DNA of 64,000 nucleotides from contig NZ_LMMT01000001.1 in assembly GCF_001422365.1 (NCBI RefSeq), forward strand, positions 187,193 to 251,192. Reading direction: 5' to 3'. Shown one piece after another: positions 49,837-58,977 of the stretch. How positions within the stretch are numbered: the stretch's first letter is position 1; the number at the start of each line of letters is the position of its first letter. Below the pieces are notes generated by a model, which saw only the letters and a list, made by a program, of their open reading frames with translations, did not search any database and was not told the DNA's origin. Source of the stretch: Pseudorhodoferax sp. Leaf265. Its GTDB lineage: Bacteria > Pseudomonadota > Gammaproteobacteria > Burkholderiales > Burkholderiaceae_C. Both the position numbers and the translations under genes were made by a program.

Positions 49837-50385
49837 ATGCCCGCTTCCCGTACGATGCCCCTGCCCTTCGGCCTGCTGATGCTCTGCTGCGCCGCGCTCG
49901 CGGGGTGCAGCACGGTGACCGACGCCACCCGCCGCGCGGCCAATGCCATCGTGCCCTACAAGATCGAGATCGTGCAGGGCAACTTCGTCTCCAAAGAGCA
50001 GGTCGAGGCGCTCAAGCCGGGCATGTCGCGCGCCCAGGTGCGCGACGTGCTGGGCACGCCACTGCTGCAAAGCGTGTTCCACGCCGACCGCTGGGACTAC
50101 GTGTTCACGATGAAGCGCCAGGGCACCGAGCCGCAGGCGCGCCAGCTCACGGTGTTCTTCAAGGACGACCTGCTCGCGCGCACCGAGGGCGACCCGATGC
50201 CCAGCGAGACCGAGTTCGTGGCCCTGCTCGGTGCCGAGCGCAAGGTCAAGGCCGTTCCGGTGCTCGAAGCCAGCGAAGACAAGCTCAAGCCCTTCGCACC
50301 GCGCGAGCCGGCCGCCCAGGCCACGCCGCAGCCGGTCGCACCGCTGCCCTCGTCCTACCCGCCGCTGGAAGCCCCGGCGCGCTGA
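49837..50385 (+). CDS. bamE: Outer membrane assembly lipoprotein BamE
   Basis: 182-residue lipoprotein of the BAM beta-barrel assembly machine. The signal peptide ends in the lipobox LAGC (Cys near residue 24), and the SmpA/OmlA fold is visible as [32 protein letters not shown] and DRWDYVFT. The Pro/Ala-rich C-terminal 50 residues are an extension beyond the E. coli protein. ATG 49837 is used; ATG 49855 would shorten the signal peptide by six residues. Confidence 0.92.
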   Translation: MPASRTMPLPFGLLMLCCAALAGCSTVTDATRRAANAIVPYKIEIVQGNFVSKEQVEALKPGMSRAQVRDVLGTPLLQSVFHADRWDYVFTMKRQGTEPQARQLTVFFKDDLLARTEGDPMPSETEFVALLGAERKVKAVPVLEASEDKLKPFAPREPAAQATPQPVAPLPSSYPPLEAPAR

Positions 50386-50431
50386 CCGCGCCGGCCTGCG
50401 GCGGCATCCGCATCCCTGCCCTGCCATTGCC

Positions 50432-51265
50432 ATGACGCCAACTTCGACTTCTGTCCCGATCACGCACGCCGTGGCCATCGCGGGCGCTTCCGGCCGCATG
50501 GGCCGCACCCTGATCGAGGCCGTGCTGGCCTCGGGTGACTGCCGCCTGAGCGGCGCGCTCGATGTCGCCGCCAGTCCGGCCCTGGGCCAGGACGCTGCGG
50601 CCTTCCTTGGCAAACCGGTCGGCGTGGCGATCACGGCCAACCTGGCCCAGGGCCTGCAAGGAGCCCAGGCGCTGATCGACTTCACGCGGCCCGAGGGCAC
50701 GCTGGCCCATCTGCGAGCCTGCCGCGCCCAGGGCACGGCCCTGGTGATCGGCACCACCGGCTTCACCGAGGCCCAGAAGGCCGAGATCGCCGACGCGGCG
50801 CGCGACATCGCCATCGTCATGGCCCCCAACATGAGCGTGGGCGTCAACGTCACCTTCAAGCTGCTGCAGCTGGCCGCCAAGGCCATGCCCGTGGGCTACG
50901 ACATCGAGATCGTCGAGACCCACCACCGCCACAAGATCGATGCCCCCTCGGGCACGGCACTCAAGATGGGCGAGGTCATCGCCGAAGCCATGGGCCGCAA
51001 TCTGCAGGAATGCGCCGTCTACGCCCGTGAAGGCGTGACCGGCGAGCGCGACCCGTCCACCATCGGTTTCCAGTCGCTGCGCGGGGGCGACGTGGTGGGT
51101 GACCACACCGTGCTGTTCGCCGGCACTGGCGAGCGCATCGAGATCACGCACAAGGCCACCAGCCGCATGAACTACGCCATCGGCAGCCTGCGCGCGGTGC
51201 GCTTCCTGGCCGACCGCCAGAACGGGCTGTACAGCATGTTCGACGTGCTGGGCCTGAACGACTGA
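50432..51265 (+). CDS. dapB: 4-hydroxy-tetrahydrodipicolinate reductase
   Basis: 277-residue enzyme of lysine and diaminopimelate synthesis. Nucleotide-binding motif [20 protein letters not shown], substrate motif [19 protein letters not shown] with the catalytic histidine, and GTTGFTEAQ. It follows bamE by 46 bases and precedes the tolQ-type gene by 13 bases, probably one transcript. Confidence 0.96.
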   Translation: MTPTSTSVPITHAVAIAGASGRMGRTLIEAVLASGDCRLSGALDVAASPALGQDAAAFLGKPVGVAITANLAQGLQGAQALIDFTRPEGTLAHLRACRAQGTALVIGTTGFTEAQKAEIADAARDIAIVMAPNMSVGVNVTFKLLQLAAKAMPVGYDIEIVETHHRHKIDAPSGTALKMGEVIAEAMGRNLQECAVYAREGVTGERDPSTIGFQSLRGGDVVGDHTVLFAGTGERIEITHKATSRMNYAIGSLRAVRFLADRQNGLYSMFDVLGLND

Positions 51266-51278
51266 CCCGCGCGCTGCC

Positions 51279-51920
51279 GTGAACGCGCTGGATCTGCTGA
51301 CCGCGGGCGACGCCATCCACAGGCTCGTCGCCTGGCTGCTGCTGGCGATGTCGGTCTCCAGCTGGGTCGTGATCCTCTACAAGCTGTGGGTGCTGCGCCG
51401 CGCCGGGCGCGATGTGCTGCGCGGCACGGCCGCGTTCTGGCAGGCGCCGGCCCTCGAAGGCGCGGCCGAGCGCGTGGCCGCCTTCGACCGCGGCGGCCTG
51501 CTGCGGCCGCTGCTGGCCGCCACCCAGGCGCCGGCCGCCGGCACGCTGGCCAGTAGCGGCCCGCGCGGCCAACAGCTCACGCGGCTGCTGCGTGGCGCCT
51601 TGCACAAGGGCACGCTGCGCCTGCAGTTCGGCCAGGTGCTGCTGGCCACGGTGGGTTCCATCGCACCCTTCGTCGGCCTGCTCGGCACGGTCTGGGGCAT
51701 CTACCACGCACTGACCAGCATTTCCTCGACTGGCCAGATCACGATTTCGCAGGTCGCCGGCCCGGTCGGCGAGGCCCTGGTCATGACCGCCGCCGGCTTG
51801 GCCGTCGCCATTCCGGCCGTGCTGGCCTACAACTGGTTCGGCCGCAGCATCGCGCGCATCGAGGCCGAGCTCGAGGGCTTCGCCTTCGACCTGCGCGACC
51901 TGCTGGCGCCCCAGGACTGA
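51279..51920 (+). CDS. MotA/TolQ/ExbB family proton channel protein
   Basis: 213-residue inner-membrane protein with three transmembrane helices (LVAWLLLAMSVSSWVVILYKLWVL, VLLATVGSIAPFVGLLGTVWGIYHAL and ALVMTAAGLAVAIPAVLAYNWF). The conserved GTVWGIYHAL pore helix is typical of TolQ and ExbB. It starts at GTG 51279 and is followed by an ExbD/TolR gene, forming a proton-motive-force motor. Whether it serves TolA or TonB cannot be decided from sequence; neither gene is here. Confidence 0.9.
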   Translation: MNALDLLTAGDAIHRLVAWLLLAMSVSSWVVILYKLWVLRRAGRDVLRGTAAFWQAPALEGAAERVAAFDRGGLLRPLLAATQAPAAGTLASSGPRGQQLTRLLRGALHKGTLRLQFGQVLLATVGSIAPFVGLLGTVWGIYHALTSISSTGQITISQVAGPVGEALVMTAAGLAVAIPAVLAYNWFGRSIARIEAELEGFAFDLRDLLAPQD

Positions 51921-51925
51921 CCGCC

Positions 51926-52348
51926 ATGCCCTTCGGCCGCCTGGAACGCAAGGAAGGCGCCAAGCCCATGGCCGACATCAACGTCACGCCGCTGGTGGAC
52001 GTGATGCTGGTGCTGCTGGTGATCTTCATCATCACCGCGCCGCTGATGGCCGGCAGCCTGCGCATGGACCTGCCGCACAGCGAATCCGCCGAGCCCGGGC
52101 TGCCGGCCGAATCCATCAACCTGGCGCTGACACCGGACGGCCAGATCCACCTGGACGAGCGCCCGGTCACACCCGAGCAGTTGCGCCAGACACTGGAGCG
52201 CCGCGCCACGCAAGACCCGGACACCGAGGTCCAGCTGCGCGCCGACGCCCAGGTGCCGTACGGCAAGGTGGTCGAACTCATGGACATGGCCCAGGCGGCC
52301 GGCCTGTCGCGCATCGGCTTCGTGGCCGAACGCAAGCCCGCGCGCTGA
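51926..52348 (+). CDS. ExbD/TolR family biopolymer transport protein
   Basis: 140-residue single-pass membrane protein. After a short charged cytoplasmic segment the helix DINVTPLVDVMLVLLVIFIITAPLM contains the key membrane aspartate (PLVDVML). The periplasmic domain ends with VPYGKVVELMDMAQAAGLSRIGFVAE. Operon partner of the upstream TolQ/ExbB gene, five bases away. leuS follows after 90 bases. Confidence 0.93.
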   Translation: MPFGRLERKEGAKPMADINVTPLVDVMLVLLVIFIITAPLMAGSLRMDLPHSESAEPGLPAESINLALTPDGQIHLDERPVTPEQLRQTLERRATQDPDTEVQLRADAQVPYGKVVELMDMAQAAGLSRIGFVAERKPAR

Positions 52349-52438
52349 ACCTAAAATCCTGGCGCCCGGCTCCGCGCCGCCGTTTCCTGCCCTGTTCTCG
52401 TGTGATCGCGTCGTGCGACACGCCCAACGCAGCTTTCC

Positions 52439-55147
52439 ATGCAAGACAAGTACAACCATCTCGAAGTCGAACCCGCCGCCCAGGCGCACTGGCGCGCGCG
52501 CGACGCCTACCGCGTGGGCGAGGACGCCGGCAAGCCCAAGTTCTACGCCTGCTCCATGCTGCCCTACCCCAGCGGCAAGCTGCACATGGGCCATGTGCGC
52601 AACTACACGATCAACGACATGCTCACGCGCCAGCTGCGCATGAACGGCCACAACGTGCTGATGCCCATGGGCTGGGACGCCTTCGGCCTGCCGGCCGAGA
52701 ACGCGGCGCTCAAGAACGGCGTGCCACCGGCGCAGTGGACCTACGACAACATCGCCTACATGAAGAAGCAGATGCAGGCGATGGGGCTGGCCATCGACTG
52801 GTCACGCGAGGTCGCCACCTGCGATCCGAGCTACTACCGCTGGAACCAGTGGCTGTTCCTCAAGATGCTCGAGAAGGGCATCGCCTACCGCAAGACACAG
52901 GTCGTCAACTGGGATCCGGTGGACCAGACCGTGCTGGCCAACGAGCAGGTCATCGACGGCAAGGGCTGGCGCACGGGCGCCGTGGTCGAGAAGCGCGAGA
53001 TCCCGGGCTACTACCTCAAGATCACCGACTACGCCGAAGAGCTGCTCGACCACGTGCAGAACAAGCTGCCCGGCTGGCCCGAGCGCGTCAAGCTCATGCA
53101 GGAGAACTGGATCGGCAAGAGCGAGGGCGTGCGCTTCGCCTTCACGCACGGCATCCATGGCGCCGACGGCCAGTTGATCGGTGATGGCCGCATGTACGTG
53201 TTCACCACGCGCGCCGACACGATCATGGGCGTGACCTTCTGCGCCGTGGCGCCCGAGCACCCGCTGGCCGCGCACGCCGCCGCCAGCAACCCGGCGCTGG
53301 CCGATTTCATCGAGCGCTGCAAGCAGGGCGGCACGACCGAGGCCGAACTGGCGCTGCGCGAGAAGGAAGGCATGGCCACCGGCCTGTCGGTCGTGCACCC
53401 CATCAGCGGCAAGGATGTACCGCTGTGGGTCGGCAACTACGTGCTGATGGGCTATGGCGATGGCGCCGTGATGGGCGTGCCCGCGCACGACGAGCGCGAC
53501 TTCGCGTTCGCGCTCAAGTACGGCCTTGCGATCACGCAGGTCGTGCACGTGGACGGCGAGCACTACGACTACCACCAATGGCACGACTGGTACGGCGACA
53601 AGCAGCGCGGCGTGACCATCAACTCCGACATCTTCAGCGGCCTGGAATACCGCGACGCGGTGGACGCCGTGGCCCGCGCACTGGCCGAGAAGGGCCTGGG
53701 CGAGAAGAAGACCACCTGGCGCCTGCGGGACTGGGGCGTGAGCCGCCAGCGCTACTGGGGTACGCCCATCCCCATCATCCACTGCGCCGAGCACGGCGCA
53801 GTGCCGGTGCCCGAGAAGGACCTGCCCGTGGTATTGCCGCAGGACTGCGTGCCCGACGGCTCCGGCAACCCGCTGCACAAGCATGCCGGCTTCCATGCCG
53901 GCGTGACCTGCCCGGTCTGCGGCCAACCCGCGCGCCGCGAGACCGACACCATGGACACCTTCGTGGACTCGTCCTGGTACTTCATGCGCTACTGCGATCC
54001 GGCGCTGGACCAGGCCATGGTCGGCGACGGCACGGCCTACTGGATGCGCGACCAACACCTGCCCACCGGCGGCAGCGGCATGGACCAGTACATCGGCGGC
54101 ATCGAGCACGCCATCCTGCACCTGCTGTACGCGCGCTTCTGGACCAAGGTCATGCGCGACCTGGGCCTCGTGAAGATCGACGAGCCCTTCACCAAGCTGC
54201 TGACGCAGGGCATGGTGCTCAACCACATCTACAGCCGGCGCACGGACAGGGGTGGCAAGGAGTACTTCTGGCCGCACGACGTGGAGCATGTGCTCGACGA
54301 GGGCGGCAAGATCGTCGGCGCCAAGCTCAAGAATGCGGTCGGCGATCTGCCCGCGGGCACGGTGATCGACTACGAGGGCGTGGGCACCATGTCCAAGTCC
54401 AAGAACAACGGCGTCGATCCGCAGGAGCTGATCGAGAAGTATGGCGCCGACACGGCCCGCCTGTACACCATGTTCACGGCGCCGCCCGAGGCCACGCTGG
54501 AGTGGAACGACGCGGCCGTGGAAGGCAGCTACCGCTTCCTGCGCCGCGTCTGGAACTTCGGCGTCAAGCTGGCCGCCAGCGACTTCTCCGCGGCGCTAGC
54601 AGCCGCGCACGGTGCCACCAGCCTGCAGGACGTGGCCTTCGGCAAGGAAGCCAAGGCGTTGCGGCTGGAGGTGCACAGCGTGCTCAAGCAGATCGACTAC
54701 GACTACCAGCGCATGCAGTACAACACCGTGGTGTCCGGCGCCATGAAGCTGCTCAACGCGCTGGAGAACTTCAAGGCCGTCGGCGCCGCGGGCGCGCCCA
54801 TCGCGCTGGCCGAGGGCTTCGGCATCCTGTTGCGCTGCCTCTACCCGGCCACACCGCACGTCACGCACGCGCTGTGGGCCGAACTGGGCTACGACCAGCG
54901 CTTCGGCGAGCTGCTGGACGCACCCTGGCCGCAGGTCGACACGGGGGCGCTGGAGCAGGACGAGGTCGAGCTCATGCTGCAGATCAACGGCAAGCTGCGC
55001 GGCGCGGTCCGCGTGCCCGCCGGCGCCGACAAGGCCACCATCGAGGCCGCCGCGCTGGCGCACGAAATGGTCGCCAAGTTCGCCGAAGGCGCGACACCCA
55101 AGAAGGTGATCGTGGTGCCGGGCCGCCTCGTCAACCTGGTGCTGTGA
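52439..55147 (+). CDS. leuS: Leucyl-tRNA synthetase
   Basis: 902-residue class I synthetase, full length. HIGH motif in [22 protein letters not shown] (about residues 40-60); editing domain with [21 protein letters not shown] and [18 protein letters not shown] motif in [18 protein letters not shown]-terminal domain with [20 protein letters not shown]. Its stop codon shares one base with the start of lptE. Confidence 0.99.
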   Translation: MQDKYNHLEVEPAAQAHWRARDAYRVGEDAGKPKFYACSMLPYPSGKLHMGHVRNYTINDMLTRQLRMNGHNVLMPMGWDAFGLPAENAALKNGVPPAQWTYDNIAYMKKQMQAMGLAIDWSREVATCDPSYYRWNQWLFLKMLEKGIAYRKTQVVNWDPVDQTVLANEQVIDGKGWRTGAVVEKREIPGYYLKITDYAEELLDHVQNKLPGWPERVKLMQENWIGKSEGVRFAFTHGIHGADGQLIGDGRMYVFTTRADTIMGVTFCAVAPEHPLAAHAAASNPALADFIERCKQGGTTEAELALREKEGMATGLSVVHPISGKDVPLWVGNYVLMGYGDGAVMGVPAHDERDFAFALKYGLAITQVVHVDGEHYDYHQWHDWYGDKQRGVTINSDIFSGLEYRDAVDAVARALAEKGLGEKKTTWRLRDWGVSRQRYWGTPIPIIHCAEHGAVPVPEKDLPVVLPQDCVPDGSGNPLHKHAGFHAGVTCPVCGQPARRETDTMDTFVDSSWYFMRYCDPALDQAMVGDGTAYWMRDQHLPTGGSGMDQYIGGIEHAILHLLYARFWTKVMRDLGLVKIDEPFTKLLTQGMVLNHIYSRRTDRGGKEYFWPHDVEHVLDEGGKIVGAKLKNAVGDLPAGTVIDYEGVGTMSKSKNNGVDPQELIEKYGADTARLYTMFTAPPEATLEWNDAAVEGSYRFLRRVWNFGVKLAASDFSAALAAAHGATSLQDVAFGKEAKALRLEVHSVLKQIDYDYQRMQYNTVVSGAMKLLNALENFKAVGAAGAPIALAEGFGILLRCLYPATPHVTHALWAELGYDQRFGELLDAPWPQVDTGALEQDEVELMLQINGKLRGAVRVPAGADKATIEAAALAHEMVAKFAEGATPKKVIVVPGRLVNLVL

Positions 55148-55659
55148 TGGCCAGCCGCCGCCACTTCCTCGCCAGCACGCTCGCCAGCGCAGCCGCGCTG
55201 CCCCTGGCCGGCTGCGGCTTCCAGCTGCGCCAGCCGCCGGAGTTTGCGTTCAAGACCATCTACGTGGCCATGCCGCCGAGCTCGCCCATGGCCCTGGAGC
55301 TGCGCCGCAACCTGCTCGGCACCGGCCGCGTGGAGGTCATCACCGACCCTGTGGCAGGCCAGAAGGCCGACGTGCGGCTGGAGCCGACCATGGACCAGCG
55401 CGAGCGCGTGGTGGTGGGCCGCACCTCCTCGGGCGAAGTGCGCGAGCTGCAGCTGCGCCTGCGCTTTCGCTTCCGGCTGCGCAACGTGCAGGGCGCGGAG
55501 CTGATCCCCGACACCGAGATCCTGCAGCAGCGCGAACTGAGCTTCAACGAATCCGTGATCCTGGCCAAGGACGCCGAAGAAGCCCTGCTCTACCGCAGCA
55601 TGCAGTCGGACACCGTGCAGCAGATCGTGCGGCGCCTGGCCGCGGTCAAGGCGATCTGA
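55147..55659 (+). CDS. lptE: LPS-assembly lipoprotein LptE
   Basis: 170-residue outer-membrane lipoprotein that plugs LptD. It starts [28 protein letters not shown], a twin-Arg-like basic start with lipobox LAGC and the family motif CGFQLR. The rest shows the two-layer fold with LRLRFRFRLRNVQGAELIPD. It is directly coupled to leuS (TGATG). In most relatives holA follows; here an AsnC regulator begins 15 bases downstream and holA is 3.3 kb away. Confidence 0.94.
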   Translation: MASRRHFLASTLASAAALPLAGCGFQLRQPPEFAFKTIYVAMPPSSPMALELRRNLLGTGRVEVITDPVAGQKADVRLEPTMDQRERVVVGRTSSGEVRELQLRLRFRFRLRNVQGAELIPDTEILQQRELSFNESVILAKDAEEALLYRSMQSDTVQQIVRRLAAVKAI

Positions 55660-55674
55660 CGGCGCAGGCGGCCG

Positions 55675-56139
55675 ATGGAACGCGACCGCACCGACCTGCG
55701 CCTGCTGGAGCTGCTGCAGCGTGACGGCCGCGCCAGCGTGCAATCGCTGTCCGAAGAGGTGCACCTGTCGGCCCGCGCCACGCTGAACCGTGTGCGCAAG
55801 CTCGAGCAACAGGGCCTCATCGCCGGCTACCGCGCCGTGCTGAACCGCCAGGCCATCGGCCCGGCCATTGCCTTCTTCGCGGAGATCGCGCTCAAGGACC
55901 AGCGCCAGGCCGCCTCGCGCCGCTTCGAGGCGCGCATGCTCGCCACGCCACAGGTGGTCGCGTGCTATTTGCTCAGTGGCCGCTACGACTACCTCGTGCG
56001 CATCGCCTGCGGCGACCTCGCTCAGTACCAGCGCCTGACCAACGGCTGGCTGGAAGACGCCGCGCTGGGTATCGAGAAGATCGTGACCAACACCGAACTC
56101 CAGACGGTCAAGGAGTTCAGCGGCTTTCCGCTCGGTTGA
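55675..56139 (+). CDS. Lrp/AsnC-family transcriptional regulator
   Basis: 154-residue feast/famine regulator. N-terminal helix-turn-helix DLRLLELLQRDGRASVQSLSEEVHLSARATLNRVRKLEQQGLI, then the RAM ligand-binding domain (AFFAEIALKD, VVACYLLSGRYDYLVRIA). Lrp-type regulators often control neighbouring amino-acid catabolic genes. The ornithine aminotransferase fusion lies 620 bases downstream behind a perfect palindrome, so that gene is the likely target. It may itself be carried on the leuS-lptE transcript. Confidence 0.92.
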   Translation: MERDRTDLRLLELLQRDGRASVQSLSEEVHLSARATLNRVRKLEQQGLIAGYRAVLNRQAIGPAIAFFAEIALKDQRQAASRRFEARMLATPQVVACYLLSGRYDYLVRIACGDLAQYQRLTNGWLEDAALGIEKIVTNTELQTVKEFSGFPLG

Positions 56140-56142
56140 CGC

Positions 56143-56535
56143 TCAGCGCAGCACCCAGGTGCCGCGCGCCCAGACCCAGCCGTGCTCGCCCCAGTACCAG
56201 TGGCCGCGCACCCAGACGTGCATCGGTGACGGCGCTGGCGGCAGCATCTCCACATAGGGCGCCGGCATCGGCGGCACGGCCGACGCCACGTAATGGCCGG
56301 CGATCCAACGCCAGTTGCCCTCGCGCCATGCCCAATGGCCCGGCACCCAGTGCAGGCCAGGTCCGGGCAAGGCCGGAATGACTTCCACCAGCGGCGCCGG
56401 CACCTCGCGGATCACCGCGCGCTGGTGCGCAGGCTGCTGGACGACGGTGGTGCAGGCGCCCACCAAGGCACTGCCCGCGACGAGCGCGGCCAAGGCCCAT
56501 CGGCGGGAACAACGCTGCGAGACAAGGGGTTGCAT
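56143..56535 (-). CDS. YXWGXW-repeat lipoprotein
   Basis: 130-residue exported protein. Signal peptide with lipobox GSALVGAC, then Trp/His/Tyr-rich repeats of the YXWGXW type (HWVPGHWAWREGNWRWIAGHY and VWVRGHWYWGEHGWVWARGTW). Function of this family is unknown; it is common in proteobacterial envelopes. It lies between the AsnC gene (convergent, three bases apart) and the aminotransferase fusion (divergent). Confidence 0.85.
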   Translation of the reverse strand: MQPLVSQRCSRRWALAALVAGSALVGACTTVVQQPAHQRAVIREVPAPLVEVIPALPGPGLHWVPGHWAWREGNWRWIAGHYVASAVPPMPAPYVEMLPPAPSPMHVWVRGHWYWGEHGWVWARGTWVLR

Positions 56536-56639
56536 GGCATGGGCTCCTGTGTGTGGCGATGGCGCCATCCTCGGCAGCGGCATGCACCGTCGCGTGACGG
56601 GGGCGCTCGCGCGTGTTGCAGCTGTAGCGCAGATCCGCT

Positions 56640-56658
56640 CACTTCCGAATCGGAAGTG
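56640..56658. promoter_or_regulatory. Palindrome upstream of the aminotransferase fusion
   Basis: CACTTCCGA-A-TCGGAAGTG, perfect 9-bp arms around one base, about 100 bases before the start at 56761. TTCCGAA recurs at about 56735. Probable operator, most likely for the adjacent Lrp/AsnC regulator (inference). Confidence 0.6.
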
Positions 56659-56760
56659 GTGCCCAGCCACCGCTGCCGCGCACGGCAGTGCGACTGCCCC
56701 GCTTTCACCACGGCAGCAGCCCGGTTTTCCTACAGTTCCGAAGACGAAAGGAGAATCGCC

Positions 56761-58881
56761 ATGGACCGCCATCCCATCCGTTCCGAAATGCTGATCGAGG
56801 CCGAGCGCCAGCACTGCGCGCCGAACTACCAGCCCATCCCCGTGGTCATCGAGCGCGCGCTCGACTGCCATGTTTGGGACGTGGACGGCAAACGCTACCT
56901 GGACATGATGGGTGCGTACTCCGCCGTCAGCCACGGCCACCTGCACCCGCGCATCGTCGCGGCCGCCCAGCGCCAGCTCGGCCGCGTGGCCGTGACCTCG
57001 CGGGCCTACCACGGCGATACGCTGGGGCCCTTCCTGGAAAAACTCTGCGCGCTGGCCGGCTTCGACCAGGCGCTGCCCATGAACACCGGCGCCGAGGCCG
57101 TGGAAACCGCCATCAAGGCGGCCCGGCGCTGGGGCCACCAGGTGCGCGGCCTGCCGGACGGCACGGCCGAGATCCTCGTGGCGCGGCAGAACTTCCACGG
57201 CCGCACCACCACCGTCATCAGCGCATCCAGCGAACCGTCCTACCGCGCCGGCTTCGGCCCGTTCACGCCGGGTTTCCGCTGGTTCGACTTCGGCGACATG
57301 GCCAGCCTGCGCGCCGCCACCACGGCCAGCACCTGCGCGGTGCTGGTCGAGCCCATCCAGGGCGAGGCCGGTGTCGTGCTGCCGCCGCCCGGCTTCTTCG
57401 CAGCGCTGCGCGCCTGGTGCGACGCCAACCGCATCCTGTTGATCATGGACGAGGTGCAGTCCGGCCTGGGCCGCACGGGCCGCTGGTTCGCGTTCGAGCA
57501 CGAGGGCATCCGACCCGACGCGCTGATCCTGGGCAAGGCGCTGGGCGGTGGCCTGCTGCCGGTCAGCGCCTTCCTCGCGGACCGGTGGCTGATGCAGGTG
57601 TTCTCGCCCGGCAGCCACGGCTCCACCTTCGGCGGCAATGCGTTGGCCGCGGCGGTGGCGCACGAGGCGCTGCGGGTGATGGAGGACGAGCAGCTCGTCG
57701 CGCGCTCGGCCGCACTGGGCACGCACCTGCTGGCGCGCCTGCGTGGCGTGCAGGCGCAGTGGCCCACGCTGGTGCGCAGCGTGCGGGGGCGCGGCCTGTG
57801 GGTGGGCGTGGACCTGGACCCGGCCCACGCCAGCGCGCGCGAGGTGGTGGAGCGCATGGCCCAGGCCGGCGTGCTGTCCAAGGAGACGCACGAAACCGTG
57901 ATCCGCTTCGCGCCGCCATTGACCATCACGCGCGCGCTCATCGACGAGGGCGTGGACCGCTTCGCCGAGGTGCTGGCCGCCCTGCCGGGCGCTGGCGCGC
58001 CGCGCAGCGCCGCCGCCACGCAGGCCACGCCCGACGCGGCGCCCTTGCACCCGCGCCTGCTCATGAGCGCGCCCACGCATTTCGACGTGTCCTACGCCAT
58101 CAACCCCTGGATGGAGCCGGACCGCTGGCGGCCCGACGATGCCACGCTGCGCCAGCAGGCGCGCGCCGGCTGGGAAGCGCTGCGCGCCACCTACGAGGGC
58201 CTGGGCGCCGTGGTCGAGACCATGCCGCCCGTGGCCGGCCTGCCCGACATGGTGTTCACCGCCAACGCGGCGGTGGTGGTGGACCGCCAGGTGTTGCTGG
58301 CGCGCTTTCGCCACCCGGAGCGCCGGGGCGAGGAGGCCCATGGCCGTGCGCTGTTCGAGCAACTGCGTGCACGCGGCCTGGTCGACCGCCTGCATGTGCT
58401 GCCCGAAGGCGTCTGTTTCGAGGGCAATGGCGACGTGGTGGTCGACAACACCCGCGGCATCTGCTGGATGGGGCACGGCCCGCGGTCCGACCTGCGCGCC
58501 AGCGAGACGCTGCAGGCCGTGGCGCGCCGCCCGGTGCTGGCCCTGGAACTGGTCGACCCGCGCTTCTACCACCTGGACACCTGCCTGAGTCTGCTGACGG
58601 GCGGCGAGTTGCTGGCCGTGCGGCGGGCCTTCTCGCCGCAGGGCTGGCAGCAGCTGCAGGACATCGCCGGCACGCAGCTGATCGCCATGCCCGAAGAGGA
58701 CGCGCTGCAGCTGGCCGCCAACGCGGTCTGCATCGGCCGCGACCTCGTCATGGGCCACTGCAGCGCCACGCTGCGCCAGTTGCTGGAAGAATGCGGCTAC
58801 CGCGCCCGCGTGGTGCCGCTGGATGCGTTCCGGCGTTCGGGCGGTTCGGCGCGCTGCCTTACCCTGGAACTGGGCACGTAA
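56761..58881 (+). CDS. Fusion of ornithine aminotransferase and citrulline/arginine-type amidinohydrolase
   Basis: 706-residue two-enzyme chain. Residues 1-400 are a complete class III aminotransferase like ornithine aminotransferase RocD: GHLHPRIVAAAQ, MNTGAEAVETAIKAARRWG, EPIQGEAGV, IMDEVQSGLGRTG and the PLP lysine K259 in LILGKALGGG. Residues 435-706 are an amidinotransferase-superfamily hydrolase (DDAH/ArgZ/CtlX-like): DMVFTANAAVV (about 497), FEGNGDVVV, catalytic H604 in RFYHLDTC and C699 near the end (SARCLTLE). A 35-residue Ala/Pro linker joins them. Expected flow: citrulline or arginine to ornithine, then to glutamate semialdehyde. ATG 56761 follows AAAGGAG. Which guanidino/ureido substrate is used is unresolved. 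Confidence 0.88.
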   Translation: MDRHPIRSEMLIEAERQHCAPNYQPIPVVIERALDCHVWDVDGKRYLDMMGAYSAVSHGHLHPRIVAAAQRQLGRVAVTSRAYHGDTLGPFLEKLCALAGFDQALPMNTGAEAVETAIKAARRWGHQVRGLPDGTAEILVARQNFHGRTTTVISASSEPSYRAGFGPFTPGFRWFDFGDMASLRAATTASTCAVLVEPIQGEAGVVLPPPGFFAALRAWCDANRILLIMDEVQSGLGRTGRWFAFEHEGIRPDALILGKALGGGLLPVSAFLADRWLMQVFSPGSHGSTFGGNALAAAVAHEALRVMEDEQLVARSAALGTHLLARLRGVQAQWPTLVRSVRGRGLWVGVDLDPAHASAREVVERMAQAGVLSKETHETVIRFAPPLTITRALIDEGVDRFAEVLAALPGAGAPRSAAATQATPDAAPLHPRLLMSAPTHFDVSYAINPWMEPDRWRPDDATLRQQARAGWEALRATYEGLGAVVETMPPVAGLPDMVFTANAAVVVDRQVLLARFRHPERRGEEAHGRALFEQLRARGLVDRLHVLPEGVCFEGNGDVVVDNTRGICWMGHGPRSDLRASETLQAVARRPVLALELVDPRFYHLDTCLSLLTGGELLAVRRAFSPQGWQQLQDIAGTQLIAMPEEDALQLAANAVCIGRDLVMGHCSATLRQLLEECGYRARVVPLDAFRRSGGSARCLTLELGT

Positions 58882-58921
58882 ACTGCAGTCATGCTGCCCC
58901 CACGCTCATCGCTTCGCGTAT

Positions 58922-58974
58922 CGCTGCCCCCCGAGGGGGCGCTTCAGCGCCTTCGGGCGGCCGGGCGGCGCTGA
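58922..58974. repeat. GC-rich intergenic hairpin repeat before holA
   Basis: CCCCC-GA-GGGGG (58928-58939) followed by TCAGCGCC (58944-58951) and GGCGCTGA (58967-58974), i.e. two nested or tandem hairpins. Similar GC-rich intergenic hairpins are, from memory, frequent in Comamonadaceae genomes; copy number cannot be tested here. Confidence 0.55.
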
Positions 58975-58977
58975 AAT

